Shown here one piece after another: positions 18,900 to 29,089 of a DNA stretch of 33,633 nt. A program made the translations under genes and the position numbers. Under the pieces are notes generated by a model, which had not been told where the DNA came from, made no database searches, and saw only the letters and a program-made list of their open reading frames with translations. The DNA comes from Francisella noatunensis subsp. noatunensis (GTDB taxonomy: Bacteria; Pseudomonadota; Gammaproteobacteria; Francisellales; Francisellaceae), in assembly GCF_009823375.1 (NCBI RefSeq), contig NZ_WBSX01000004.1, positions 1 through 33,633 of the forward strand, read 5' to 3'. Each line of letters starts with the position of its first letter. The stretch's first letter is position 1.

Positions 18900-20508
18900 T
18901 GATTCTAATAAAGAGCTAAGAGAACAGAAAGTAAGCTTATCGCATGAGTTTGCTACAGATAATCACAGAGTTGAGAAATTATCTTTAAAGTTTGAGAATA
19001 TATATTTTGATTATTCAAAAAATCTTGTAAATGACAATATATTGAAAACTCTTTTGGAGTCAGCTAGTAAATCTAATCTTAAAAATAAAATCCAGCAGAT
19101 GTTTGCTGGAGAAAAAATTAACTCTACCGAGAATCGATCGGTTTTACATACTGCATTACGCGATTTGTCTAATTCTCCATTAGTTATAGATGGACAAGAT
19201 ATTCGTAAAGAGGTAAATGAAGAAAAACAACGTGTAAAAGCTCTTGTTGAAAAAGTAACATCAGGAGAGTGGAAAGGTTTTTCAGGTAAAAGAATTACAG
19301 ATATTGTGAATATTGGAATTGGTGGTTCAGATCTTGGACCTAAGATGGTTGTCAGAGCATTACAACCTTATCATTGTACTGGATTAAAAGTACATTTTGT
19401 TTCAAATGTTGATGCTGATTCATTGCTACAAGCTTTGCATGTTATTGATCCTGAGACAACCTTATTTATTGTGGCCTCTAAATCATTTTCAACAGAGGAG
19501 ACTCTGCTAAATTCTATTTCAGCTAGAGAGTGGTTACTTGATCATTATGAAGATGAAAAAGCTGTAGCTAACCATTTCGTTGCTATATCTAGTAAATTAG
19601 ATAAAGTAGAGGAGTTTGGTATAAATCTTGAACATTGCTACAAAATGTGGGATTGGGTTGGTGGTCGCTATTCATTATGGTCATCAATAGGGATGTCGAT
19701 AGCTTTTGCAGTTGGCTATGATAATTTTGAGAAACTTTTAGCAGGTGCTTATTCTATAGATAAGCACTTTAAAGAAACCGAGTTTGATAAAAATATTCCT
19801 GTTATTATGGGGCTATTAGCAAGCTATTACTCTTGTGCTTATCAGAGTCAATCACAAGCGTTACTTCCTTATGATGAGAGACTTTGTTATTTTGTTGATT
19901 ATTTTCAACAGGCTGATATGGAAAGTAATGGTAAATCAGTAAATATTGCTGGTGAGAGTGTTGATTATCAAACTGGTGTTGTGCTTTGGGGTGGTGTTGG
20001 CACAAATGGACAACATGCTTTTCATCAACTTCTACATCAAGGTAATGTTTTTATTCCGGTTGATTTCATTGCTGTAGCGACAAGTCATCATAATTATGAT
20101 AATCATCAACAGGCTTTACTAGCTAATTGTTTTGCTCAGTCACAAGCGCTAATGTTTGGACAATCTTATGATATGGTTTATAATGAGCTCTTAAATTCTG
20201 GTTTGAGTGAAGTTCAAGCAAAACAGTTAGCACCTCACAAAGTGATTCCAGGAAATAGACCAAGTACGACAATTTTACTAGATGAGTTGAGTCCATATAC
20301 CCTTGGAGCACTTATAGCCTTGTATGAACACAAGATATTTGTTCAAGGAGTGTTGTGGGATATCAATAGCTATGATCAATGGGGTGTTGAGCTTGGTAAA
20401 AAACTTGGTAAAAATATTTTAAAGGCAATGAGCGATGACTCTTCAGCGGAGTATCAAAATTTAGATGAGTCAACTAAGTGGCTTATAGCGAAGGTAAAAA
20501 GTAAATAA
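18886..20508 (+). CDS. pgi: Glucose-6-phosphate isomerase
   Basis: Interconverts glucose-6-phosphate and fructose-6-phosphate. At 540 residues it is slightly shorter than E. coli Pgi. The two SIS domains include [12 protein letters not shown] and [12 protein letters not shown] in the first and [14 protein letters not shown] (from about 256) as one family signature. The catalytic-region elements are [12 protein letters not shown] (near 375) and KVIPGNRPS (near 448). The start overlaps the thiamine pyrophosphokinase gene by 14 bases, implying translational coupling. The N-terminal 60 residues differ clearly from the F. tularensis protein as I remember it, which argues for a different Francisella species. 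Confidence 0.96.
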   Translation: MLFCNDSNKELREQKVSLSHEFATDNHRVEKLSLKFENIYFDYSKNLVNDNILKTLLESASKSNLKNKIQQMFAGEKINSTENRSVLHTALRDLSNSPLVIDGQDIRKEVNEEKQRVKALVEKVTSGEWKGFSGKRITDIVNIGIGGSDLGPKMVVRALQPYHCTGLKVHFVSNVDADSLLQALHVIDPETTLFIVASKSFSTEETLLNSISAREWLLDHYEDEKAVANHFVAISSKLDKVEEFGINLEHCYKMWDWVGGRYSLWSSIGMSIAFAVGYDNFEKLLAGAYSIDKHFKETEFDKNIPVIMGLLASYYSCAYQSQSQALLPYDERLCYFVDYFQQADMESNGKSVNIAGESVDYQTGVVLWGGVGTNGQHAFHQLLHQGNVFIPVDFIAVATSHHNYDNHQQALLANCFAQSQALMFGQSYDMVYNELLNSGLSEVQAKQLAPHKVIPGNRPSTTILLDELSPYTLGALIALYEHKIFVQGVLWDINSYDQWGVELGKKLGKNILKAMSDDSSAEYQNLDESTKWLIAKVKSK

Positions 20509-21092
20509 TGGTTATTAGTAAGGAAAAAGGTTTTTCTTTAGTTGAGATAATGGTTGTTATTGTTATTATGACTATATTGATGATGGCAGCAATTAGTTCC
20601 TTTTCTTTTTACTATAAAACATTTGCCGAAACTAGACTAACTAATTTACAAAAACTTATTGAGTATGGTGTTATCAAAGCTCGTTCAGATGGCAAGACTG
20701 TAATTGTTTGTGCTGCAAACTCAGATAGTTTTGACGGAACGGGTAAGTTAGATAAAAATAGTTTTTCTTGTTTAAATTCAACTTCATGGAATGATGGTCC
20801 AATAGTAGCTTTTGAAAGTGCAGATGGTACTGAGTTATATAATGGGAATACCGATGAAATAATAGCTAATCTTCCTCAAGGTAATGGAGGAAATATCTAC
20901 GTTAATTTAGCAGGTAATTCTGGTTTTATAAGGATATCATCTAATGGATTTATGACTACGGGTAATGGTAACGTCACATATTGTGATAGAAATAATAAAT
21001 ACCAAGCAGCATTAGTTATTAACTTAGTGGGCCGAGTAGTTTATACTGACAGTCCTACAAGAGAGGGCGGTGGCGCGTATACTTGTGAATAA
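20508..21092 (+). CDS. Type IV pilin-like protein (FimT/GspH-type pseudopilin)
   Basis: A 194-residue prepilin-like protein. The leader MVISKEKG is followed by FSLVEIMVVIVIMTILMMAA, giving a prepilin peptidase site after Gly 8 with the conserved Glu at mature position 5 and a hydrophobic N-terminal helix. The rest is a soluble domain with four Cys (in IVCAAN, FSCLN, TYCDR and the terminal YTCE) that could form disulfides. Length and the closing region with GRVVYTD resemble FimT/GspH minor pilins, which initiate pilus assembly or, in some bacteria, bind DNA for uptake. Its ATG overlaps the pgi stop by one base. No other pilus gene is nearby, so its machinery must be elsewhere. Confidence 0.88.
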   Translation: MVISKEKGFSLVEIMVVIVIMTILMMAAISSFSFYYKTFAETRLTNLQKLIEYGVIKARSDGKTVIVCAANSDSFDGTGKLDKNSFSCLNSTSWNDGPIVAFESADGTELYNGNTDEIIANLPQGNGGNIYVNLAGNSGFIRISSNGFMTTGNGNVTYCDRNNKYQAALVINLVGRVVYTDSPTREGGGAYTCE

Positions 21093-21128
21093 TTTAATTT
21101 GTGTGTTATTAAAAGGAGAAAATAAATA

Positions 21129-21611
21129 ATGATAAATGGTAGAGTGCCTATGACTCCAGCAGGAGAACAAGCATTAAGAGCAGAGTTGAGTAGATTAAAG
21201 AAAACTGAAAGGCCTGCGATTATTGAAGCTATAGCAGAAGCTCGTGATCATGGGGATCTAAAAGAGAATGCTGAATATCATGCTGCTAGAGAGACACAAG
21301 GTATTATTGAGGGCAGGATTAAAGATATAGAATCAAAATTATCTAACGCTCAGGTTATTGATGTAACAAAACTTCAAGCTAATGGTATGGTCATTTTTGG
21401 AGCTACTGTCACAGTTATTAATGTTGATATAGAAGAAGAAACTACATACCAGATAGTGGGCGAAGATGAAGCTGATATAGATAATCATAAGATATCTGTT
21501 GTAGCGCCATTAGCTCGTGCTTTAATTAAAAAAGAAGTAGGTGATGAGATTATCTTAGATACTTCTAAAGGTAAAGTTACATACAAAATTGTAGAAGTAG
21601 AATATAAATAA
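21129..21611 (+). CDS. greA: Transcription elongation factor GreA
   Basis: Binds the RNA polymerase secondary channel and stimulates cleavage of backtracked transcripts. The 160 residues have the N-terminal coiled coil (about 1-75) with its tip motif [16 protein letters not shown]; Asp 43 and Glu 46 are the acidic residues that coordinate the second Mg. The C-terminal FKBP-like domain includes [19 protein letters not shown]. It has a strong ribosome binding site (AAAGGAG). It is likely co-transcribed with the preceding pilin gene or read from a promoter within it. Confidence 0.96.
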   Translation: MINGRVPMTPAGEQALRAELSRLKKTERPAIIEAIAEARDHGDLKENAEYHAARETQGIIEGRIKDIESKLSNAQVIDVTKLQANGMVIFGATVTVINVDIEEETTYQIVGEDEADIDNHKISVVAPLARALIKKEVGDEIILDTSKGKVTYKIVEVEYK

Positions 21612-21648
21612 TCTTTAACCTAATGGATATTCCTCTAAAAAATTCTTT

Positions 21649-24474
21649 ATGAAAAAAATTATCATCAAGGGTGCAAAAACCCATAATCTAAAAAATATCG
21701 ATGTTGAAATACCTAGAGATAAGCTTACTGTTATTACAGGATTAAGCGGTTCTGGTAAATCTTCACTAGCATTTGATACTTTGTATGCAGAAGGACAAAG
21801 ACGTTATGTTGAGTCGCTATCTTCCTATGCTAGACAGTTTTTATCGATGATGGATAAGCCAGATGTTGAGCATATAGAAGGTCTATCTCCTGCTATTTCA
21901 ATTGATCAAAAAACAACATCTCATAATCCGAGATCTACCGTCGGTACAGTTACTGAGATATATGATTATCTGAGGGTATTTTTTGCTAGGGCAGGAACGG
22001 CTAAATGTCCAGTTCATCAAATAGAACTTAAAGCACAGACAATCAGTCAGATGGTTGATAAAATCCTAGAGTTTGATGAAAATACACGCTTAATGATATT
22101 AGCTCCAATTATTTCTCAAAAGAAAGGAACTCATCATACTCTATTAGATAAGATATTAGCACAGGGGTATATTCGTGTACGTATAAATGGAGAGTTTTTT
22201 AATTTAGATGAAGATTATCTAGAGTTAGATCGCTACAAGAAACATAACATAGAAGTTGTGGTTGATAGGTTTAAGCCTAAAAAAGATAATGAGCAACGAA
22301 TTGCAGAGTCTATAGAAACTGCTTTAGATCTTGGTAATGGTGTCGTCAAATTAGTAGATATGACTAACGAAACTGCTGATGATATTTTATTCTCATCTAA
22401 GCATGCCTGTCCGTTGTGTGATTATTCTCTTAAAGAGTTATCACCAAGAATTTTTTCATTCAATAGTCCGTTAGGAGCTTGTAGTAGTTGCGATGGTCTA
22501 GGAGTCAAAGAATTTTTTGATGAGAAAAAAGTAATAATAGATCCAGCAATTTCACTTAAACATGGAGCAATTGTTAAGTTGAATAAAACAAATCAGTATT
22601 ATTACTCACAATTGGAATCTTTAGCTGAGCATTATAAGTTCTCATTAGATGAACCTTTTGAAAAATTATCTAAAAAGATTCAAGAAGTAATCTTATATGG
22701 CTCAGGTGATGAGACTATTAAGATGACTGTTGATTCAATTAGAGGCGGTAGGCAAACTAGGGTCAAGCCATTTGAGGGAGTTATACCTCACTTTGAGCGT
22801 AGATACTATGAGTCTGATTCTGATATGGTCAAAAAAGACCTATATGAGCTTATGAGTAATCTCAAATGTAAGTCTTGTAATGGTGCTAGAATTAATGAAT
22901 ATGCTAGAAATATATTTATAGAAGATAAAAATATAGCAGATGTATGTGCCTTGTCTATAGATGATTTATTAAAGTGGCTTGATGAATTAGAATTTGTCGG
23001 ACAGCAAAAAGTTATTGCAGAGAATTTACTTAAAGAGATTAGATTAAGAGTCGAATTTTTAGCAAATGTTGGTTTGGAGTATTTAAGCCTTTCAAGACAA
23101 ACTGATACTCTTTCAGGTGGTGAAGCACAGCGCATTAGGCTAGCTAGTCAAATTGGTGCTGGTCTAGTAGGAGTTATGTATATATTAGATGAGCCATCTA
23201 TCGGACTTCATCAAAGAGATAATCAACGTCTTTTAGATGCGTTGCATAATCTTAAGGATCTAGGTAATACAGTTATCGTCGTTGAACATGATGAAGATGC
23301 AATTAAACAAGCGGATTATATTATTGATATGGGACCAATGGCTGGTGTTCATGGTGGCGAAGTAGTAGTATCTGGTGATTATCAGGCAATTATCAAAAAT
23401 AAAAAATCTTTGACTGCTGATTACTTAAGTGGTCGTAAGAAAATAGAAGTTCCAAATACTAGGCTAAAAACTAGTAAAAATCGTTATATTGAAATAAATG
23501 GTGCTACTGGAAATAATTTACAAGGCGATAATTTAAAAATTCCAGTAGGAGCTTTGACTTGTGTAACAGGGGTATCAGGTTCTGGTAAATCAACTTTGAT
23601 AAATAGGACACTATATCCTTTGGCATCTAGATTACTAAACAGAAGTACGCTTGTACCTATGGAATATAAATCTCACAAAGGATTTAACCACTTAGATAAG
23701 GTTATTGATATTGATCAGTCGCCAATAGGACGTACTCCTCGTTCTAATCCAGCTACATACACAGGTGTTTTTACTCCTATAAGAGAGTTATTTGCAGCTA
23801 CTGTAGAATCAAGATCAAGGGGTTATACTGCTGGCAGATTTAGTTTTAATGTGCGTGGTGGTAGATGTGAAGCTTGTCAAGGTGATGGCGTTATAAAAGT
23901 TGAAATGCACTTCTTGGCAGATGTTTATGTTGCTTGTGATGTTTGTGAAGGAAAGCGTTATAATCGTGAAACTCTTGCCGTACAGTACAAAGGAAAAAAT
24001 ATATACGAAGTATTAGAAATGACTGTAGATGATGCTCTAGGGTTTTATGAAGCTGTTCCGAGTATCAAGACTAAATTAGAAGCTTTAATGAACGTTGGAT
24101 TGTCTTATATTAAGTTAGGCCAAAGTGCGACTACTTTATCTGGGGGAGAGGCTCAGAGAGTTAAACTTGCTAAAGAGCTATCTAAGCGATCTACTGGCAA
24201 AACCTTATATATACTTGATGAACCAACAACAGGACTACATTTCTATGATATCCATCAACTTCTAAAAGTAATTATGGATTTACGTGATAGAGGTAATACA
24301 GTAGTAATTATTGAGCATAATCTTGATGTTATTAAAATGGCTGATTGGATAGTAGATTTAGGTCCAGAGGGCGGAAGTAAAGGTGGGCAGATAATTTTTG
24401 AAGGAACGCCTGAAGACATTGCTAAGTGCAAAAAATCATACACAGGTAAATACTTAAAAGAATTATTGCATTAA
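21649..24474 (+). CDS. uvrA: Excinuclease ABC subunit A
   Basis: Damage-recognition ATPase of nucleotide excision repair; a UvrA dimer with UvrB locates bulky lesions. The 941 residues contain two ABC modules. The first has Walker [21 protein letters not shown] near residue 31, a zinc site with CPLCDYSL and CSSCDGLG, and signature [12 protein letters not shown]. The second has Walker [16 protein letters not shown], a zinc module CEACQGDG to CDVCEGKRY, and signature [16 protein letters not shown]. Both Walker B segments ([12 protein letters not shown] and [12 protein letters not shown]) are present. The ATG 37 bases after greA has no obvious Shine-Dalgarno sequence; the next residues match the family N-terminus, so the start is secure. 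Confidence 0.97.
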   Translation: MKKIIIKGAKTHNLKNIDVEIPRDKLTVITGLSGSGKSSLAFDTLYAEGQRRYVESLSSYARQFLSMMDKPDVEHIEGLSPAISIDQKTTSHNPRSTVGTVTEIYDYLRVFFARAGTAKCPVHQIELKAQTISQMVDKILEFDENTRLMILAPIISQKKGTHHTLLDKILAQGYIRVRINGEFFNLDEDYLELDRYKKHNIEVVVDRFKPKKDNEQRIAESIETALDLGNGVVKLVDMTNETADDILFSSKHACPLCDYSLKELSPRIFSFNSPLGACSSCDGLGVKEFFDEKKVIIDPAISLKHGAIVKLNKTNQYYYSQLESLAEHYKFSLDEPFEKLSKKIQEVILYGSGDETIKMTVDSIRGGRQTRVKPFEGVIPHFERRYYESDSDMVKKDLYELMSNLKCKSCNGARINEYARNIFIEDKNIADVCALSIDDLLKWLDELEFVGQQKVIAENLLKEIRLRVEFLANVGLEYLSLSRQTDTLSGGEAQRIRLASQIGAGLVGVMYILDEPSIGLHQRDNQRLLDALHNLKDLGNTVIVVEHDEDAIKQADYIIDMGPMAGVHGGEVVVSGDYQAIIKNKKSLTADYLSGRKKIEVPNTRLKTSKNRYIEINGATGNNLQGDNLKIPVGALTCVTGVSGSGKSTLINRTLYPLASRLLNRSTLVPMEYKSHKGFNHLDKVIDIDQSPIGRTPRSNPATYTGVFTPIRELFAATVESRSRGYTAGRFSFNVRGGRCEACQGDGVIKVEMHFLADVYVACDVCEGKRYNRETLAVQYKGKNIYEVLEMTVDDALGFYEAVPSIKTKLEALMNVGLSYIKLGQSATTLSGGEAQRVKLAKELSKRSTGKTLYILDEPTTGLHFYDIHQLLKVIMDLRDRGNTVVIIEHNLDVIKMADWIVDLGPEGGSKGGQIIFEGTPEDIAKCKKSYTGKYLKELLH

Positions 24475-24584
24475 TAATATGTTAATTTGGCAAAACGACT
24501 AGCTAATAATCGAATTTTTTACTATAGTATTAGTTGGATTTTAGTATTAAAACTTCATAAGGAAGAAAAAGGTAAAATAAATAT

Positions 24585-26534
24585 ATGGCACAAAATAATG
24601 ATAATAAAAATAATATGCTTAAAAATATTATTTTTTGGATTTTAATCATTGGTGGGATGCTACTGCTTTTCAATGGTATCAATGATACGAATAGCTCATC
24701 TAAAAGTATTAACTACTCCTCATTTGTAACAAAGCTTAAAGATAATAAGATTAGCGTAGTAGACGTTGATGGTAGAACTATCACTGGTAAGACAGAAGAT
24801 GGCGAAAGCTTTGTGACTTATGCTCCGCTACTTGATGGTAGTTTAGTCAACAAGTTAGAGGATAGCAAAGCTGTTATTAAAGCAAAAGCACCTGAGAAGC
24901 CAAATATATTTTTAGCATTCTTATTGAATTGGTTGCCTATGCTACTAATCTTTGGCTTCTTCATCTATATGATGATGAAAGCCGGTGGTGGTAGTAAAGG
25001 TGGTCCTTTCTCTGTAGGTAAGAGTAAAGCTAAACTTTTAGGCGAAGATGAAATCAAAGTAACTTTGGAAGATGTGGCTGGTGTCGATGAAGCTAAAGAA
25101 GAAGTAGCTGAGATCGTTGACTTTTTACGTGAGCCAAAAAAATATGAAAAAATTGGTGGTAAAATTCCAAAAGGTGTCTTAATGGTCGGACCTCCAGGAA
25201 CAGGTAAGACACTTCTAGCAAGAGCTATAGCTGGTGAAGCTAAGGTACCATTTTTCTCGATTTCGGGCTCTGACTTTGTAGAGATGTTTGTTGGTGTTGG
25301 TGCATCTCGTGTACGCGATATGTTTGATCAAGCTAAGAAAAAAGCACCTTGTCTAGTATTTATTGATGAGATAGATGCAGTAGGACGTCATCGTGGCTCA
25401 GGTATGGGTGGTGGCAATGATGAGCGTGAACAGACTTTAAACCAAATGCTTGTTGAAATGGATGGTTTTGCTGATAATGAAGGCGTTATAGTTATTGCTG
25501 CTACTAACAGACCAGATGTTTTAGATAAGGCATTATTAAGACCAGGTAGGTTTGATAGACAAGTAAATGTAGGTTTGCCAACGGTTAAAGGTCGTGAAGC
25601 TATACTTAAAGTTCATATGAAAAAAGTAGCTCTAGGTGATGATGTTAGAGCTGACTGGATAGCGCGTGGTACACCAGGATTTTCTGGTGCTGAGCTTGCT
25701 AACCTTGTAAATGAAGCAGCACTTTTTGCTGCAAGAGAGTCTAAAGATAAGATTAGCATGGCAGATTTTGAAAAGGCTAAAGATAAAATCTTGATGGGCT
25801 CAGAAAGAAGAAGTATGGCTATGACTGAAAAAGAGAAGAAGCTTACTGCATATCATGAGGCAGGTCATGCTATCATTGGTAAGTTGATGCCTGAACATGA
25901 TCCAGTATACAAGGTAAGTATTATACCTAGAGGCAGAGCTCTTGGTGTGACTATGTATATGCCGGAGGGTGATACTGTTAGTCAAAGTAGGCTTATTCTA
26001 CATGGACGTCTATGTAGTATATTTGGTGGTAGAATCGCTGAAGAGCTTATATTTGGTTATGACCATGTTACTACAGGAGCTTCTAATGATATCCAAGTTG
26101 CTACTGATATTGCGCGTAACTATGTAGCACGTTGGGGTTTATCAGATACTATGGGAACAGTCTTATATGATGTTGAAGATGAAGGACCATTTGGCGGAAG
26201 TGGTGGTAAATCTGTCAAGATGTCAGATTTTACTATCCGTGAGGTAGATACAGAAGTACGCAAATTGATTGATAAGAGCTATAACAAGGCTAAAAAGTTA
26301 TTAGAAGATAATGTTGATATACTTCATGCTATGGCAGACGCTCTTATGAAATATGAAACTATAGACGCATTACAGGTAGATGATTTAATGGCGCGCCGTG
26401 ATGTACGTGAACCAGGAGAGTACGGAGATAGTTACAAACCAAACGCTGAAGCTGCAAAGGTCATAGCTCCTACTGTACCAGATGAGGATGCTCCTGATAC
26501 CTCTGATGAAGCTAATCCTAAAAATGATCTTTAA
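24585..26534 (+). CDS. ftsH: ATP-dependent zinc metalloprotease FtsH
   Basis: Membrane-anchored hexameric AAA+ protease that removes damaged membrane proteins and regulators; in enterobacteria it controls LpxC and so LPS synthesis. The 649 residues carry two N-terminal membrane helices (about 10-28 and 106-128) around a periplasmic domain. The Walker A GPPGTGKT is at 202-209, Walker B ends in FIDEIDAVG, and the second region of homology contains [20 protein letters not shown]. The zinc protease motif HEAGH is at 424-428. The C-terminal tail is acidic and Pro-rich. The gene is transcribed alone after uvrA and has an AAGGAAG sequence upstream. Confidence 0.97.
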   Translation: MAQNNDNKNNMLKNIIFWILIIGGMLLLFNGINDTNSSSKSINYSSFVTKLKDNKISVVDVDGRTITGKTEDGESFVTYAPLLDGSLVNKLEDSKAVIKAKAPEKPNIFLAFLLNWLPMLLIFGFFIYMMMKAGGGSKGGPFSVGKSKAKLLGEDEIKVTLEDVAGVDEAKEEVAEIVDFLREPKKYEKIGGKIPKGVLMVGPPGTGKTLLARAIAGEAKVPFFSISGSDFVEMFVGVGASRVRDMFDQAKKKAPCLVFIDEIDAVGRHRGSGMGGGNDEREQTLNQMLVEMDGFADNEGVIVIAATNRPDVLDKALLRPGRFDRQVNVGLPTVKGREAILKVHMKKVALGDDVRADWIARGTPGFSGAELANLVNEAALFAARESKDKISMADFEKAKDKILMGSERRSMAMTEKEKKLTAYHEAGHAIIGKLMPEHDPVYKVSIIPRGRALGVTMYMPEGDTVSQSRLILHGRLCSIFGGRIAEELIFGYDHVTTGASNDIQVATDIARNYVARWGLSDTMGTVLYDVEDEGPFGGSGGKSVKMSDFTIREVDTEVRKLIDKSYNKAKKLLEDNVDILHAMADALMKYETIDALQVDDLMARRDVREPGEYGDSYKPNAEAAKVIAPTVPDEDAPDTSDEANPKNDL

Positions 26535-26690
26535 ATATAGAGACTTAAGACTTTCTCTAAAAACTCATATTCTAATTCTAAAAATATTCATTGCAAAATC
26601 TAATATCTATTAATAATAATTCTAAAGTGAATACTTTAATTAAAGTTAATGATATTAAAAGCTATAAAATTAAGATTTTTGTAGAATTTA

Positions 26691-26699
26691 TGCTAATAT
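26691..26699 (+). promoter_or_regulatory. Extended -10 promoter for deoD
   Basis: TGC followed by TAATAT (26694-26699) forms an extended -10 element about 33 bases before the deoD ATG; the -35 region is weak. The 198-base gap between ftsH and deoD is very AT-rich, and I see no clear terminator or operator in it. Confidence 0.45.
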
Positions 26700-26732
26700 A
26701 TCTTCAGCGAAATTAAGATAAAAGGAACAGAT

Positions 26733-27455
26733 ATGTCATTACCTACTCCTCATATAGAAACATTAAGAAAAGAAGAATTTGCAAAAACTATAATTATGCC
26801 AGGCGATCCGCTAAGAGCTAAATATATCGCAGATAACTATTTAGAAAATGTTACAAGAGTTAATACTGTCAGAAATATGTTTGGTTACACAGGTACTTAC
26901 AAAGGTAAAAAAGTAAGTGTTATGGGTTCTGGTATGGGTATGGCTAGCATGGGCATTTATGCTTATGAGCTTTTTAAGTATTATGATGTTGATAATATCA
27001 TTCGTGTTGGCTCAGCTGGTTCATATAAAGAAGAGCTCAAAGTTTATGATGTAGTACTTGTTGAAGAAAGTTACTGTGAATCTGACTTTGTTGAAATTGT
27101 AACTAGTGATAAGGCACGCGATGTTAAGTCTTCAGAAGAGCTTAATAAGGATCTTGAACAGTCAGCAAAAAGACAAAATATAGAACTTAAAAAAGCAAAA
27201 GCACATTGTACAGACGTTTTTTATAGAAAAAATTCTGATGATTATAAAAAAATTATCAAAAAGTATGGTTGTGATTTAGTTGAGATGGAAACTGCTGCTT
27301 TATTTGCAACAGCAAATGAGTTGGGTAAAAATGCATCTGCAGTTGTAACTATATCTGATAGCTTTATAACAGGTGAATCAACCACTGCTCAACAAAGAGA
27401 GCAATCTTTCACTAACATGATGGAAGTTGCTTTAGGTACTATTACTGAGAAATAG
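26733..27455 (+). CDS. deoD: Purine nucleoside phosphorylase, DeoD type
   Basis: Hexameric phosphorylase that splits purine (deoxy)nucleosides with phosphate into base and (deoxy)ribose-1-phosphate. At 240 residues it is standard length. Family features are IIMPGDPLRAKYIADNY at the N-terminus, GSGMGMASMGIYAYELF, RVGSAGS for phosphate binding, and LVEMETAALFATA for ribose binding; TISDSFITGE carries the catalytic Asp region. It has a good ribosome binding site (AAAGGAAC). It is intact, in contrast to the related uridine phosphorylase at 7548-8347. Confidence 0.95.
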   Translation: MSLPTPHIETLRKEEFAKTIIMPGDPLRAKYIADNYLENVTRVNTVRNMFGYTGTYKGKKVSVMGSGMGMASMGIYAYELFKYYDVDNIIRVGSAGSYKEELKVYDVVLVEESYCESDFVEIVTSDKARDVKSSEELNKDLEQSAKRQNIELKKAKAHCTDVFYRKNSDDYKKIIKKYGCDLVEMETAALFATANELGKNASAVVTISDSFITGESTTAQQREQSFTNMMEVALGTITEK

Positions 27456-27460
27456 TATAT

Positions 27461-27901
27461 TTATTCTTTTAATTTGTTAATTTCTAGTTTTATTTTTTCT
27501 AGTGCTTTCTTGGCTATTTTATTTGGTGGATTTATATCAGCTTTTTTTGTTTGATGGTTTGAATAGTCTACAACAAGCTCTATTTTCTCAACCTTTGAAA
27601 ACATAGTTGTCTGGTTTAATTTTGTAATAAACTGGTTATGTAGTTCTTTTATTTTTGATTTTAGTATTTCTTTGTCACTTTGTACTATTATCTTAGTTGG
27701 AGAGTAGAAGACTAGCTGAGTATCTTTTAGGTATGCTAGGTTTAGTTTATGTAATTGTTTATTTGCTACTTCTATAGTAGTACTTAGATTAACAGCTTTT
27801 GCTATTAAATCTTTGCTAGCGTAAGTTGATTCAGTAATTTTTTTTCTAGTTCGGTGTGAATCTATATTAGCAACTTTTTCTGGAATAATTTTTATGCTCA
27901 T
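27461..27901 (-). CDS. Small protein resembling DUF721 (DciA-like)
   Basis: A 146-residue basic protein without membrane segments or signal peptide. The middle (about 28-112) has the layout of DUF721 domains: a helix LIAKAVNLSTTIEVANKQLHK, a hydrophobic connection through LAYLKDTQLVFYSPTKIIVQS, a helix ILKSKIKELHNQFITKLNQ, and a closing strand VEKIELVVDY. DUF721 proteins include DciA, which loads the replicative helicase in bacteria lacking DnaC or DnaI. From memory, DUF721 genes commonly neighbour secA in gammaproteobacteria, as this one does two genes away. The similarity is by eye and weak at residue level. The C-terminal 30 residues are Lys-rich and probably flexible. It converges on deoD and follows the lipoprotein gene by six bases. 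Confidence 0.5.
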   Translation of the reverse strand: MSIKIIPEKVANIDSHRTRKKITESTYASKDLIAKAVNLSTTIEVANKQLHKLNLAYLKDTQLVFYSPTKIIVQSDKEILKSKIKELHNQFITKLNQTTMFSKVEKIELVVDYSNHQTKKADINPPNKIAKKALEKIKLEINKLKE

Positions 27902-27907
27902 AATAAT

Positions 27908-28957
27908 CTAGTATATTTTGGTAGCATTACTTAGTTGAGAATAGAATATTTCAATAGCATTGTCTATAGCGGATTCTCTTCCTTTACTTGAACAAGACTT
28001 TATCACATATTGTTTAGGAGCTAATTGGCTAGATAAATTATCAGTTATTTGTAGCTCAATAGTTGTATTGATACAGTAACGATTGTTAATCAATTGGTTG
28101 TCGTAGTCTTTTAATTTTAGAGATATACTGATATTTGCAGAATTTTTATTATCTGTGGTTATATAGTTATTTACTTGTAGATATTTTTCTAAAGAGCTAT
28201 AAAAGAAGCCACTATTTTGTTTATCAATATATATTTGTATAGTTCGCTTAACATTTAAAAGTTCATTATCTATATGGTTTAGAGCTTCCATGTAGTCATT
28301 GATATCAATACTAGGAGATAACACTACTAGTGCTCTTAGGCTAGATTTTATTATTTTGATATTTTTATCTAATTGTTGCGTAATATTAAATCTATAAATA
28401 GAACTTTTGTTATATGTAGTGGAGAGTAGTTGACTTGCTTGTTTGATATTACTACTAATTAAATCTTTTAAGTCATTTATGGTTTGTGATTTATTTATTT
28501 GAATTTCTATATAGAATGTATTATTTGTTTGTGATTGATTTATTACTTGATAATTTGGAATTGTAACATCTGCAGAAGAAGTAGTGACCTCTTGGATAAG
28601 TTTCTGATATACCTTATTGTTGTTAGAAATATTAGTGAAACTTGTTGTTGTTGACACAGTCACCTGAAGTCTTTGAATCATATCAGCTAGAGCATTTTGA
28701 GTTGCCTGTTGTGAGGTTTCACCTGAACCAAAGCCATATAAAACTTCATCTGTGTTTGCTTGATTTGCTATAAACCATTGTGGAATATATTCTATATTTG
28801 TATCTTCTATTTTAGATGGTTTATTGCTAGTTTTTTGCGCCTTTTGAATATCAGCATTTGTTCTAATATCATATTTCTTTTGAGTATTTGTAGAGCAACA
28901 AGATGTTAATAGACTTAGTGTTACTAACATTGACAGCTTTAGCTTAAAATATCTCAT
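27908..28957 (-). CDS. LPP20-type lipoprotein
   Basis: A 349-residue predicted lipoprotein. The N-terminus MRYFKLKLSMLVTLSLLTSC is a lipoprotein signal peptide with lipobox LTSC and lipidated Cys at 20. The segment from about residue 59, with PQWFIANQ, VLYGFGSGETSQQATQNAL and MIQRLQVTVSTTT, matches the LPP20 domain found in Helicobacter Lpp20 and many proteobacterial lipoproteins. The C-terminal half is Asn- and Ser-rich with alternating beta-like segments and is not recognisable. It is probably in the outer membrane facing the periplasm; function unknown. It is divergent from secA, with the DUF721-like gene directly downstream. Confidence 0.82.
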   Translation of the reverse strand: MRYFKLKLSMLVTLSLLTSCCSTNTQKKYDIRTNADIQKAQKTSNKPSKIEDTNIEYIPQWFIANQANTDEVLYGFGSGETSQQATQNALADMIQRLQVTVSTTTSFTNISNNNKVYQKLIQEVTTSSADVTIPNYQVINQSQTNNTFYIEIQINKSQTINDLKDLISSNIKQASQLLSTTYNKSSIYRFNITQQLDKNIKIIKSSLRALVVLSPSIDINDYMEALNHIDNELLNVKRTIQIYIDKQNSGFFYSSLEKYLQVNNYITTDNKNSANISISLKLKDYDNQLINNRYCINTTIELQITDNLSSQLAPKQYVIKSCSSKGRESAIDNAIEIFYSQLSNATKIY

Positions 28958-29028
28958 TATGACAGGTATATGGTCTAAATTCGTACAATTAATGTATCTA
29001 TCTTAATTTAAATTTCTTATAAACTCTA

Positions 29029-29034
29029 TATAAT
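29029..29034 (+). promoter_or_regulatory. Possible secA -10 element
   Basis: A perfect TATAAT lies 55 bases before the secA ATG in the 132-base gap between the divergent lipoprotein gene and secA. The -35 region is A/T-only and unconvincing. No SecM-like arrest ORF is visible upstream of secA. Confidence 0.35.
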
Positions 29035-29089
29035 GTACATTTAGGTTATTATTTTTATTTAAAACTATTAAGTATTTGGTTAGTTAACA

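Noticed and set aside
22806-23135. 109-residue minus-strand ORF inside uvrA
   Set aside because: Antisense to conserved uvrA sequence including the ABC signature; no supporting start signal.
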